From contig CAKQSI010000014.1 in NCBI GenBank assembly GCA_934272745.1, positions 1 to 47,431 of the forward strand: a DNA stretch of 47,431 bases. The letters run 5' to 3'. Position numbers and translations under genes: made by a program. The stretch is from an uncultured Clostridia bacterium. Its GTDB lineage: Bacteria > Bacillota > Clostridia > Christensenellales > Borkfalkiaceae. Positions 10,380-19,225 of the stretch are shown here, one piece after another. Position 1 is the stretch's first letter. Every line of letters begins with the position of its first letter. The notes under the pieces were generated by a model. That model was not told the DNA's origin. It was given only the letters and a program-made list of their open reading frames with translations, and ran no database searches.

Positions 10380-10408
10380 ATTGTAGCACAACCGCCCCTT
10401 CAGTTAAA
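10380..10408 (-). promoter_or_regulatory. Promoter of the fucosidase-mannosidase operon (extended -10)
   Basis: On the minus strand TACAAT (10385-10380) is preceded by TGC, an extended -10. TTTAAC lies 17 bp upstream as a weak -35. The poor -35 with a strong extended -10 is typical of activator-dependent promoters. Confidence 0.55.
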
Positions 10409-10424
10409 TAACAAATAGTGTAAT
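10409..10424. promoter_or_regulatory. Candidate AraC-type regulator box 1
   Basis: The 16-bp sequence TAACAAATAGTGTAAT abuts the -35 of the fucosidase promoter. It matches 14 of 16 bases in box 2 at 22059-22074, upstream of the sugar-transporter operon. AATAG recurs at 10422 and 10428, so the site may extend as imperfect direct repeats. Confidence 0.5.
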
Positions 10425-10431
10425 AGGAATA

Positions 10432-10450
10432 GCAATTGTTGCAACATTGC
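10432..10450. promoter_or_regulatory. Dyad in the divergent fucosidase/AraC intergenic region
   Basis: TGTTGCAACA is a perfect 10-bp palindrome flanked by GCAA and TTGC. It lies between the two divergent promoters and is a plausible operator, perhaps for the AraC-type protein or for a second regulator. Confidence 0.4.
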
Positions 10451-10479
10451 GTTTTCCAAACTTTAAAAAACGTAATCGA

Positions 10480-10508
10480 TTGACAAAAGCCTTTTTTGAT
10501 TTTATACT
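10480..10508 (+). promoter_or_regulatory. Promoter of the AraC-type regulator gene
   Basis: TTGACA at 10480-10485 and TATACT at 10503-10508 are separated by exactly 17 bp. The start codon lies 66 bp after the -10, preceded by AAGGAG. Confidence 0.8.
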
Positions 10509-10573
10509 ATACTTATATTGCAATACGGCTAATGAATCCTGCTCATAATTCCCGCTGATAAGGAGAAACTTTT

Positions 10574-11410
10574 ATGATAGAATCGTACGACCGAGTCGAC
10601 ACCCTGAAATATTTCAGCGGGTTTTCGACGACGCCCGCCCTGGAATACGTGGTTTTGAACGACATTTCCGACTTTCAGCCCAAAATGTCCAATCATTTGC
10701 TTACGGAAATTTGTCTGTGCACCGGCGGGTCGGGGTTCTTCCGGATCAATAACGAGAAGATCACGGTGAAAAAAGACGATATTATTATCATCAACCCTTA
10801 CGTTTTGCACGGTTCCGGCGCCGGCGCAAACGAAACCTTTCAATACTATATTTTAGGGATCAAAAACATTCAGTTTTCTTCTCCCTCGGACGATTTTAAT
10901 TGTCTTTATCACCTGAACGGCAACCGGCTGCCCGCTTACGTCGATCTTTTATGGCAGGAAATTAAGGATCCGTTTGACAATTCCCGGATCTCCGTCGTCC
11001 GCAACCTGCTTTCCATCATTCTTTCCGAACTGAAAACGCTGACTTCCACCAACGTCATTCCCTTCCGTAAAAAGGAAACGTCGGTCATGGCAGAATCGGT
11101 CGCGCAGTATATCAACCGACATTTCAACCAAAAAATTACGCTGGACGATCTGGCGAAAATTTTCTTCTGCTCGAAAAGCGCGCTGATGCACACGTTCAAA
11201 AAAGCGTACGGTACTTCGGTCATGGTTTATATTATGGATCGGCGGCTGGAAGAGGTAAAAATGTGGCTGAAAACCAGCAATATGCCCATCAATCTGATTG
11301 CGCAAGATAACGGTTTTTCTTCCTTACCCTACTTTTACAAATTTTTCTCCGAAAAAGTGGGAACGACGCCCTCCGAATACCGGAAACAGGTACAGGAAAA
11401 AACCAATTGA
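10574..11410 (+). CDS. AraC family transcriptional regulator, cupin plus double helix-turn-helix
   Basis: This 278-residue protein has an N-terminal cupin-like sensor (residues about 20-100, with TGGSGFFRINNEK and a 'DIIIINPYVLHG' strand). Its C-terminal AraC DNA-binding domain (about 175-275) contains LDDLAKIFFCSKSAL in the first helix-turn-helix and the family's closing PSEYRK. Such proteins bind a sugar with the cupin and activate nearby glycan genes. AAGGAG eight bases upstream and a good promoter support the start. It is transcribed away from the fucosidase-mannosidase operon and faces the end of the transporter operon. The shared box at 10409 and 22059 suggests it controls both units; that link is inference. 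Confidence 0.93.
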   Translation: MIESYDRVDTLKYFSGFSTTPALEYVVLNDISDFQPKMSNHLLTEICLCTGGSGFFRINNEKITVKKDDIIIINPYVLHGSGAGANETFQYYILGIKNIQFSSPSDDFNCLYHLNGNRLPAYVDLLWQEIKDPFDNSRISVVRNLLSIILSELKTLTSTNVIPFRKKETSVMAESVAQYINRHFNQKITLDDLAKIFFCSKSALMHTFKKAYGTSVMVYIMDRRLEEVKMWLKTSNMPINLIAQDNGFSSLPYFYKFFSEKVGTTPSEYRKQVQEKTN

Positions 11411-11615
11411 CCGCCGTTTGCGGGCGCCGCGCTTATGTGGGGCACCGCGCTAAAAAACACGCTATCCTCGGAGAGTTGCGCCAAATACGGGACGTGCTCT
11501 TAGCCCGCTACGGCACGCCGCAAAACGCAACGCGCCGTGCGCCTTTGTTTCCGCGAACCCTTTTCCGCGCGGTCTTTCCTTTTTTCCGCAGGCGCGGAAC
11601 GCAACTTGCAACCGA

Positions 11616-13004
11616 TCAGTAAACGCAGACAAATTCCCCGGCAGGAACGGTAACGCAAAACTCCGTTTCTGCCGTTTTTTCTTCTTCCCCCGCAGTATAC
11701 CGACAGCCGGGAAGATCGATCCTGACTTCGGCAGCCGTAAGGAGAGAATTGTTGACAAGGAAATAAGCAGGTTTTCCGCTCTTTTGACGGAATACCCCCA
11801 CCAAAAGTTGGGAATCGGTTTCGATTTCCGGTCTTTCCCCGCCGTAAATCGCAAAATCCGGCAAGGTGCCGCTAAAAATACAATCTGCGTCCGGCAACGA
11901 AGAAATTTCTTCCGGTATAAATCCGCCGTGGAACTGCCCGACGGCATACACGCCCAAAAACTGCGATTGCAGGAGCACGGGGGCGCATTTTTGTAATTTT
12001 TCAAGCAACGGCTTTGCCATTTCGGCATAAACGGTAGGATTGCAATTCGCGTCCAGCAAGCCGCAGTCGCCGTTTTTTGCGGCGTCGGTCGACGGTTCGT
12101 ACAGAAAATCGTTGGGGAAACACCCGGGGAAAAACACGAATCCCTCGTGTCCGTAAGCCGCGGCAACGTTCATCTGCAGCGCCATTTCCGCTTTGGTCAC
12201 CTTGCGAACGCCGCCGTCCCACGCGCCCGTCTGGACGTAAGTAAACGTTTGGACGGCGTATTTCTTTTTATACTCCGCAAACAAACCGTTGAGTTCGTAC
12301 AACCCTCTGTGAACGGAGTGCGGCACGGTCTGCCACAAGGTCAGATAGGGGTATAAATCGGTAGTCAGATACGCCGGTTTCACCTCGGTCAGATACCGTT
12401 CGATCAACAGACGATAGCGACGGAAACGGTTCTCGGAAGCACACTTCAGGTCGCCGTCCAGTTCTTTGTAATCGACGGCGGTTTTTCCGCCGAAAAGCAT
12501 GGCGTCGTCGATGCAATAATTCAGGCAATTGTAATGGAATTCGTATCCCGGGAAATTGCGGTCGAACGCGCGTTTTGCCGCCGCCATCCCCTCAAAACTG
12601 CCGATCGGACTTTCGTCCCCGAAAAAGATGCCACCGAAAGAAGGGTACTTTGCGCATTCTTTCACCTTCCCGATAAACTCGTCCTGAAGAAGCGCCTTTT
12701 CGTTTTCCGGAAGCAGCCGGTACGACGTCCCGGGATAGACGTCCGACCCCGAAACCGCAAGATATTTCTGAAATAGTTTCAGGCGCGGAAAGTAAGTAAT
12801 CCCCGCACGTTCGCTGCAAAGGAGCGCCTGTTTTAAATACTCCTCCCCGTACGCGTCTTCGTAATGACCGAAAACGTTATCGATGCCGATATCGCGTAAA
12901 AGGCGATACGCCCGGTCGCTGATCCGATTGGGATATTCCCCTTTCGGAGGGTACGGCGGACAATAAATTGCCGTAAAAAAACGGTCTTTCATTTTGTTTT
13001 TCAT
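11616..13004 (-). CDS. Uncharacterised TIM-barrel-like protein, probable glycoside-hydrolase-type fold
   Basis: This 462-residue soluble protein has no signal peptide. Its pattern suggests a (beta/alpha)8 barrel with a small C-terminal beta domain. Seen are FGGIFFGDE (residues 123-131, an acidic pair at a strand end as in many glycosidases), PAYLTTDLYPY, TFTYVQTGAW and AYGHEGFVFFPG, then a strand-rich tail after about 380. I cannot assign a family, and a catalytic role is inference. It is the last gene of the transporter operon, starting 4 bp after the DUF4838 gene's stop. Two starts are possible (13004 and 12992). AAGGA lies too close to the first and rather far from the second; I kept the first. 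The 205 bp to the convergent regulator gene show no convincing terminator. Confidence 0.82.
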   Translation of the reverse strand: MKNKMKDRFFTAIYCPPYPPKGEYPNRISDRAYRLLRDIGIDNVFGHYEDAYGEEYLKQALLCSERAGITYFPRLKLFQKYLAVSGSDVYPGTSYRLLPENEKALLQDEFIGKVKECAKYPSFGGIFFGDESPIGSFEGMAAAKRAFDRNFPGYEFHYNCLNYCIDDAMLFGGKTAVDYKELDGDLKCASENRFRRYRLLIERYLTEVKPAYLTTDLYPYLTLWQTVPHSVHRGLYELNGLFAEYKKKYAVQTFTYVQTGAWDGGVRKVTKAEMALQMNVAAAYGHEGFVFFPGCFPNDFLYEPSTDAAKNGDCGLLDANCNPTVYAEMAKPLLEKLQKCAPVLLQSQFLGVYAVGQFHGGFIPEEISSLPDADCIFSGTLPDFAIYGGERPEIETDSQLLVGVFRQKSGKPAYFLVNNSLLTAAEVRIDLPGCRYTAGEEEKTAETEFCVTVPAGEFVCVY

Positions 13005-13008
13005 ATCC

Positions 13009-15057
13009 TTATAAGTGGTATTGCTGCTTTAACGAGCCAACCGTAAACGCCGCATTTTCGCCATAGCGCGAAACGCCGTATTTTTCCGCAAGGGAAATCC
13101 ACTCTGCGGCAAGTTCCGAAATGCGTTCCCGCGTCAGTCCCGCATATTTATTGGCGTTGTAAAGGCGCATCCACATCGGCATCAGGGAACCCTTTTCCAG
13201 GTGCGCGATATAGGTCTGTTTTTCCGCCTCGGTCAAAGCCGGATTTGCTCTCGTTGCCTCTTCGGAAGAAGTAAACAATTCCACCATTCGGTTCATAAAG
13301 GCAAGTTGCCAATATTCTGCCCGGCAGACCGCCTCCCCCGTTCGCATAGAAACGCTTTTGGTGGAAAGATAGGTATATCTGCCGTCCATTTCTTCATAGT
13401 ACCGCAGCATATTTTCGTATGCGTCTTCCCCGAAATAGTAACGGATAAACTCGTTGCGAATATCGGTCGCACTTGCTTCCGGATTCCAGCACAGTTTGGA
13501 GAAAACGTAGGAATCGACCCATTGTTGTATAACGCCGGATTCCAGATAGACCGACTGTGCAAATTCGTATTTGGTACCGACTTTCTGCATCATATCGATC
13601 ATATCAGAAAAGGTCTGCATGGTGGGATAGTACCAGAACCAGTTGCCGAAATAGCAATGATACGTCCACGCCATCATTCGGTCGGTAACGTTTGCCCAGT
13701 CGGAAAAAATACCGCGCGTATCGTCGTTCTGCCGCTCGTCGTCAAGGGCGTAATAGTATACGCTGCGAATAGGCGCGTATTTGATATATACGTTATCCCG
13801 CGGAATGACCGTAGGATCAAGGACATTTTTATTGTCGTCCACGGGCGCGGTTTCGTCGTAATCGTAAGCAAAAATGGTCAGTTTGACCTCACGTTCCATT
13901 CCTTCCAACGTCATCCATTTTGCGATTTCGTCCGAAACGCAGTTGACGAAGCGGATCATCAGCCCGCTGGCGGCGTATTTGCTTCTTGCGGCAACGCAAT
14001 CGTCGCACGGGCAGCCGTACGGTCTGTCCGCCTGCCCGAGCATAAAATACTCGGCGTCCGGATTATCTACGATATAATTTTTCAACGATTCGATAACCAG
14101 GCGAATTGCCGAAATTTCTTTGGTTTCGTCAAACGTGCCGTCGTCGTTGAGTCCGTCGGTGTAGCACAGGTCAAGTACGCCCCAACCGTCCTGATAATAA
14201 TAGACCGTTTCCGTACTGTCGTTTCCGCCCGTATGCGCAAAACACTGCACGTATTCCGGTTTGATTTCCTGCTTGCCCGCCTCGTTGTTGTAAAGTTTGC
14301 CGGAATAGTAATCCGAAACCTTGACGATAGTCGGAAGAGTATGTGCGGGATCGCCGCCGAACTGACACCATTTTGTCGTTCCGCCCATATTTTCGGGCAT
14401 GACGCAATAATCGGTATTGTAACGCATATGCGCAACGTATTCCGTATCTCCGCTGAAAACGGCGGTATTCAGAAAGGCGCGCTGTTCAAAGGCAGGACGA
14501 TAGGTCTTGTCGTATTCGTAAAGAACCACGCTGTCTTTTTTCGGGATATAAGTGTAGTCGTCGGTCAGGAATTTCACGCCGAGCGTATCCTCGATAAATT
14601 CAAACGCACCGTACATAATGCCGCGGTCGTTGTAAGAATTGATCAGCACGTTTTTCCCGTAAGTGAAAATGTAAAAACCGTCGGAATTGAGAACTTCTCT
14701 GCTTAAATCGACATTTTTCTTGCTGCGCGCGGCAGAAGCGTACAGTCCGGTATTCCCGAGAGAAATGTAAGTGCTGTCTTCGGACAGAACCAGCCCGGTA
14801 TCGGTAACGTAGGAAATTTCCTCCCCCGTTACCTGTCTGAAGTAATAGCAGATCTGTTCCGCAGCGTACCCTTGCGTCGCGGTATAACTTGCCGGCAGAA
14901 CCACCGTATACGTCGTGTCGAACGCCAGCATGTCGCCGATTTCTTTCCGCTCGTTCGCGTCGTTTCCGCCCTTATTGCACGCGGTAAGCGCCGCAAAAAG
15001 CGGAAGTATCAGGCATATCGACAACAAAAGTGCAACAACTTTGCCGGTTTTTCTCAT
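13009..15057 (-). CDS. DUF4838 family lipoprotein (glycan-related surface enzyme candidate)
   Basis: This 682-residue protein has a lipoprotein signal with Leu-Thr-Ala-Cys, Cys27. Residues about 50-190 resemble the alpha-glucuronidase/GH20-type N-terminal domain (QGYAAEQICYYFRQVTG; GAFEFIEDTLGVKFLTDD). The DUF4838 barrel-like region follows, with its hallmark CPCDDC at about 347-352 and a tryptophan/tyrosine-rich section (AWTYHCYFGNWFWYYPT) near 465. These proteins are common in glycan loci and are suspected glycosidases; activity is unproven. It should sit on the outer face of the membrane. AGGAGG precedes the ATG, which overlaps the upstream gene's stop by 4 bp (ATGA), so translation is coupled to the Ig-like protein. 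Confidence 0.88.
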   Translation of the reverse strand: MRKTGKVVALLLSICLILPLFAALTACNKGGNDANERKEIGDMLAFDTTYTVVLPASYTATQGYAAEQICYYFRQVTGEEISYVTDTGLVLSEDSTYISLGNTGLYASAARSKKNVDLSREVLNSDGFYIFTYGKNVLINSYNDRGIMYGAFEFIEDTLGVKFLTDDYTYIPKKDSVVLYEYDKTYRPAFEQRAFLNTAVFSGDTEYVAHMRYNTDYCVMPENMGGTTKWCQFGGDPAHTLPTIVKVSDYYSGKLYNNEAGKQEIKPEYVQCFAHTGGNDSTETVYYYQDGWGVLDLCYTDGLNDDGTFDETKEISAIRLVIESLKNYIVDNPDAEYFMLGQADRPYGCPCDDCVAARSKYAASGLMIRFVNCVSDEIAKWMTLEGMEREVKLTIFAYDYDETAPVDDNKNVLDPTVIPRDNVYIKYAPIRSVYYYALDDERQNDDTRGIFSDWANVTDRMMAWTYHCYFGNWFWYYPTMQTFSDMIDMMQKVGTKYEFAQSVYLESGVIQQWVDSYVFSKLCWNPEASATDIRNEFIRYYFGEDAYENMLRYYEEMDGRYTYLSTKSVSMRTGEAVCRAEYWQLAFMNRMVELFTSSEEATRANPALTEAEKQTYIAHLEKGSLMPMWMRLYNANKYAGLTRERISELAAEWISLAEKYGVSRYGENAAFTVGSLKQQYHL

Positions 15058-18000
15058 GATCTGCCCTCCTTGACTTCAAACTCGTATTTCTGCATGGCGA
15101 CGTTCCCGTCGCCGTCCATGGCGTAATAAACGATGGTGTATTTCCCCGCCGCGAGCGTCAAGTGCTGTCCGGCGGTAACCACTACCGAAGACAAATCGGC
15201 ATATTGCAGCCAGATAACGATATCCGAAACGTCGTTATTGTTGTCGGTCACCGTTGCGCCAAGCACGGTTACGCCGCCTTTTCTGGTATAGGTGCCGTAA
15301 GTCCCGTTAAGCGTAATTACCGGCGCGATATCGTCCTGCACCACAAACGTATACCGAACCCGTTCGGTATTGTATTTGGAATCGGTCACGGTGTAAACCA
15401 ACGAATAGGTGCCGTATTTCCGAATGGTAAGGTCGTACGCCTCAGGCAGCGCGTTGTTTACGATAGCCGTGCCGTCCGGATTGTAAATCGACATCCGGAT
15501 GGTTGCGGAATCGTCCAGAACGTCGTACGCATAAGCGAGCGGAATTGAAACGATTTCCCCTGCCTTTACCACGCGGGAACTGAGTTCGCCTTCCAGCGCG
15601 ATGGCGGGCGCCATGACTTCGCCGCTGTCGATATGAATATTGGTAAAGCGTTGATTGGACACCGTATCCAGCACGAACAAATCGCCGTTTCTTCCGCCGG
15701 AAACGCGGAAAGAAACCTTTGCGCACGCCTTGGAAAAGCCGTCGTATTGCAGTTTGCTCGCCCAGGTTTCGATATCGGCGATCTTTACCATTTCGCTGTT
15801 ATAAAGGTTGCCTTTCGCCCCGTCCAGAACGAACGAATATCTGTAATATCTTTTGTTGTATAACCCGCTGGCGTCCGGCTGCAAATAAACCGCCGTTTCG
15901 GTGGTTACCTGATAAGTAGTTTCCTTACCGTTGATCCACAGCACGGGGTGAGCGCCGAGATTTTTCAGTTCCAGCGAAAGTTCTTCCCCGCTTAAAGCGC
16001 GAATAACCGTGTTTACGCTTGTAAAAGAGGATTGAGCGAACACGCTGAACGAAATATTGAGATTGGACGTCGAAACCGCGTACGGCATTTCAACGGAAAC
16101 GTCGCTGCCGTTTACCGTAAATCCGGCGCCGATATCGTTGGTCGTTATGCTTTCCACCCCGGAAATGCTGCCGAACTTACGGGACAGCGCCTGTCCGGGA
16201 TCGGATCCGTCCTGCGGAACGCAACGGACGGACAAGGTTTTGACCGTTTCGCCGTTTACGGTGTAATTTAATACCGTGTCGGAAGTAATTTCCAACTCTT
16301 CCCCGACGGAAACCGTCCGGGTTTTTCCGCGGCGGATAATCACTTCGACGTTGTTTTGGGAAACGTCTTCTTTAGAATAATCGATAGCGATATAATCCGG
16401 CACGATGAATTTCGATCCGCTGACCAGCGTGATTTTATCGAAGCAATCCACCAGTTCGAATTTCAGAACGGCGTCGTTCAACGGGATATCGTAAGCGAAA
16501 GAAGCGGAGTAGTGCATGACGTCGGTCACCGTAACCAAAAGCCGCACGACGCTGCCTTTTTCGGTAAACGAAACCGCCTGCCCCGGTCTGACTTCGGCAG
16601 TCGTTCCGTCGATTTCGATACGGTAGACGGCGGAAAGATCGCCGATGCCGCCCACGTAGGAAATTTCCGGAATTTCGAACACCTTCGTCAGCGTAGCGGA
16701 AAGATCGACCGGCGTTTTTTCCGTAATTTCGGTCGGATTCTCGTTGACGGTAAACGATCCATCGACGGATTTTTCGTAACCGTAACGATTGGTCGCCCGA
16801 TAACTCAGCCTGTAATTGCCCGCCTGCGCGGGAACAAAGCCGCCGGAAAGAAGATCGGTAATATCACGATAGCCGCCTTCTTCCGCAATTTCCAGTTTCG
16901 CGGTCACCCCATCGGCGTTTGCAAACTTCGGAAGCGGATACGGATAGCCCACGATACCGCTCGGCATCGCTTCAAAATCGTATCCCCCGGCAAGCAGACA
17001 ACCGGTATCGCGGGAATAGTTTTCTTCGGTCACGGCAGCAAAGGTATCGTTTCCGATTTTGGTTACCGTAACGCTTCCGGCAGAACCGGCGCTTTCCAAC
17101 GAAACGTAAACTTCGCCCGTCGTAAACCCTTTGAAGTCGGTATAGTTATCGGTCGGATCGTCCAGATCGAGAACCAGAAATTCCTCTTCGCTGCTTAAAT
17201 CAATTTTAAGATAGATACAATTGGTAGCGTTGTCGTAACGGAAATGCAGCGGACGGAAGTGGTCTTCCGGATAGAATTGTGCAAAAAACTGATGACCGAA
17301 CGCGATCGTGGTATTCGCCACGTCTTTGTAATTGACGTTTGCCGCAGTCACGCCGTTAAATTCCACCTGCACGAATGCGCACGTGAGCGTAGAATTTTTG
17401 GAAAGCGCTTCGGAAGTGGAATAAGTCGCGCCCGGATTGATGGAAAACACCAGCGAAACACTGTTGGAAGCGTCGTAAGCGTCCGTCAGTCGTACCCGCA
17501 ATTTCGTCAGTTCAAACCAGTCGGTTCCGACGTTCGGCACCAGTTCGATCAGATTTCCGGAAACGGAATTGAGATCGACTACGTTTTTGTATTGCACGAC
17601 GCTGCCCGACGAAAGCAGACGAAAGGTGCTGCCGACGGTAAAATCGGTTTTGAGGTTATGAATTTCGTTTCCTTCATCGTCTTTCGGCAGTACGCCGACG
17701 GCGTTGCCGGTCAGCGTGGCGCCCGAACAATCGAACAAATAGCCTGCGTCATAGCCGGCGACGGTGACGGTGACCGTCTTTTTCACCGGTTCTTCCCCGA
17801 TCTGCGAAGAAAGTTCCACCCGATATTCCCCGGCGGTTTCCGCCACGAATTCTTTCCCGGTGGTGACTATGGTATTGTCGGGCTTGGTGATTTTCGCCGT
17901 GACCGGGAATTTATAATTATTGCAAAGTCCGTAGCAGGAAGAGATGGGAAACGCGGAATAAATCGCCATATTTTCGGGCAAAGCATCCGAAACGATGCTT

Positions 18001-18152
18001 TTCGTCCCGTCCAGCGATATCGTGGGCGTTTCCGTCGATCCCCCGCCGGGATTGCGGTCTTTCAACGCAAGCGGAATTCCCACCGAAAGCGCAATCGCCG
18101 CGATCAGAACTACGGAAATGATGATGATTAAATTTCTTTTCTTCATGCTCAT
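15054..18152 (-). CDS. Membrane-anchored multidomain Ig-like surface protein in the sugar-transporter operon
   Basis: This 1032-residue protein has one N-terminal membrane segment (about residues 8-30, after MKKR) and no lipobox, so it is anchored with the bulk outside. It is almost entirely beta-rich. Ig-like segments lie near 80-130, 400-480 (GNYRLSYRATNRYGYEKSV), 480-560 and 850-930. A C-terminal HYR/Big_3-like domain at about 940-1028 contains PVITLNGTYGTYTRKGG and GKYTIVYYAMDGDGN. Jelly-roll-like segments lie between. No catalytic motif is visible. Its place between permease and DUF4838 genes suggests it captures or presents the substrate glycan. AGGA seven bases before the first ATG supports the start, and that ribosome site overlaps the permease stop. 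A long antisense open frame is a shadow. Confidence 0.87.
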   Translation of the reverse strand: MSMKKRNLIIIISVVLIAAIALSVGIPLALKDRNPGGGSTETPTISLDGTKSIVSDALPENMAIYSAFPISSCYGLCNNYKFPVTAKITKPDNTIVTTGKEFVAETAGEYRVELSSQIGEEPVKKTVTVTVAGYDAGYLFDCSGATLTGNAVGVLPKDDEGNEIHNLKTDFTVGSTFRLLSSGSVVQYKNVVDLNSVSGNLIELVPNVGTDWFELTKLRVRLTDAYDASNSVSLVFSINPGATYSTSEALSKNSTLTCAFVQVEFNGVTAANVNYKDVANTTIAFGHQFFAQFYPEDHFRPLHFRYDNATNCIYLKIDLSSEEEFLVLDLDDPTDNYTDFKGFTTGEVYVSLESAGSAGSVTVTKIGNDTFAAVTEENYSRDTGCLLAGGYDFEAMPSGIVGYPYPLPKFANADGVTAKLEIAEEGGYRDITDLLSGGFVPAQAGNYRLSYRATNRYGYEKSVDGSFTVNENPTEITEKTPVDLSATLTKVFEIPEISYVGGIGDLSAVYRIEIDGTTAEVRPGQAVSFTEKGSVVRLLVTVTDVMHYSASFAYDIPLNDAVLKFELVDCFDKITLVSGSKFIVPDYIAIDYSKEDVSQNNVEVIIRRGKTRTVSVGEELEITSDTVLNYTVNGETVKTLSVRCVPQDGSDPGQALSRKFGSISGVESITTNDIGAGFTVNGSDVSVEMPYAVSTSNLNISFSVFAQSSFTSVNTVIRALSGEELSLELKNLGAHPVLWINGKETTYQVTTETAVYLQPDASGLYNKRYYRYSFVLDGAKGNLYNSEMVKIADIETWASKLQYDGFSKACAKVSFRVSGGRNGDLFVLDTVSNQRFTNIHIDSGEVMAPAIALEGELSSRVVKAGEIVSIPLAYAYDVLDDSATIRMSIYNPDGTAIVNNALPEAYDLTIRKYGTYSLVYTVTDSKYNTERVRYTFVVQDDIAPVITLNGTYGTYTRKGGVTVLGATVTDNNNDVSDIVIWLQYADLSSVVVTAGQHLTLAAGKYTIVYYAMDGDGNVAMQKYEFEVKEGRS

Positions 18153-18156
18153 ATGC

Positions 18157-19224
18157 TTATCCTTTTAGTCCGCCGACGGTAAACTTTGAAAGAATGAGTT
18201 TCTGCGAAGCAAGATACATAATAACGGTAGGAATGATAACCAGCGTAAATCCCGCCATAATTTCCGTAATACTGGATTTATACAGCGCGCGGGATACCCC
18301 CTGGAACAGATACAACCCGTAAGCAAGGTTGGGCGTAGAAGGCAGCCACAGCATAAACGTCATATAATCGTTCCAGGCGCCCAGCATGTTGAGGACGAAA
18401 ATGACCGTCATGGTGGGCAGAATCATTGGCAGATACATTTTGAAAAACGCCGAATAATGCCCGCCGCCGTCAACGAATACCGCTTCCGCATAATCCCACG
18501 GCAACTGTTTGAACGCGCCGTGCAACAGCAAAAAGTACAATCCGGAAAAGGCGGTACACGGCGAAGTGAGAATGGTCAGCAGCATGTTGTCGTAAGTGCC
18601 GAGCGCTTTTCTGATCACCATTGCGGAAGGCAGGTTTCCGACGATAGGAACGATCATGACGACGATCCCTAAATTGTACAGGAAATTTCTCCCCGGAAAC
18701 TTGTATTTTGCAATGACGTACGCCATACACGTCGTAAGAATAACGCTGACCAGCGAAATTCCGACGGAATACAGAATGCTGAATCCCGCCATATGCCAAA
18801 GCGTATACGTCGTTTCGTAATCGATAGAAATTTTCAGTTTTTCGAAAACCGACTTATAGTTTTCGAAATTCAGCGATTTCGGCAAGGCAAACGTACTGCT
18901 TGCATATTCCAGCGGATCTTTCAGCGAAGTCAGAAACATCCAGATGGGTAAAATCAGAAGCGACAGACAATAGACGATCAGGATCCCCCACAGAATCGTC
19001 CGTATAGTCTTATCCGCGCCTCTGCCTGCAATTTCGGCGTTCACGCGGCGTTTTTTGGTTTTTAATAAAGCGATATTTTTGTTTACCGCAGCGATTTTTT
19101 CCGCATTCTCATCGGGAGATTGCATCAGTTTGGTCAGAAGATCGTTCTGCCTTTCTAATTCTTCTTTTACTTCTCTCCCCGTCGCACCGCCGTAAATCGA
19201 TACGCGTAAGGATAAATCTTCCAT
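18157..19224 (-). CDS. Carbohydrate ABC transporter permease, MalG type, with coiled-coil N-terminal extension
   Basis: This 355-residue inner-membrane permease has six predicted helices between about 75 and 350. The binding-protein-dependent loop EAVFVDGGGHYSAF-x-LP is the EAA motif that contacts the ATPase, and the C-terminus LSKFTVGGLKG is typical of the MalG/UgpE group. The first 70 residues are unusual for the family: a charged helical segment (KEELERQNDLLTKL, then LLKTKKRRVNAE), possibly a short coiled coil on the cytoplasmic side. It starts one base after the stop of the partner permease and ends 4 bp before the Ig-like protein gene. The likely substrate is an oligosaccharide. Confidence 0.94.
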   Translation of the reverse strand: MEDLSLRVSIYGGATGREVKEELERQNDLLTKLMQSPDENAEKIAAVNKNIALLKTKKRRVNAEIAGRGADKTIRTILWGILIVYCLSLLILPIWMFLTSLKDPLEYASSTFALPKSLNFENYKSVFEKLKISIDYETTYTLWHMAGFSILYSVGISLVSVILTTCMAYVIAKYKFPGRNFLYNLGIVVMIVPIVGNLPSAMVIRKALGTYDNMLLTILTSPCTAFSGLYFLLLHGAFKQLPWDYAEAVFVDGGGHYSAFFKMYLPMILPTMTVIFVLNMLGAWNDYMTFMLWLPSTPNLAYGLYLFQGVSRALYKSSITEIMAGFTLVIIPTVIMYLASQKLILSKFTVGGLKG

Positions 19225-19225
19225 A

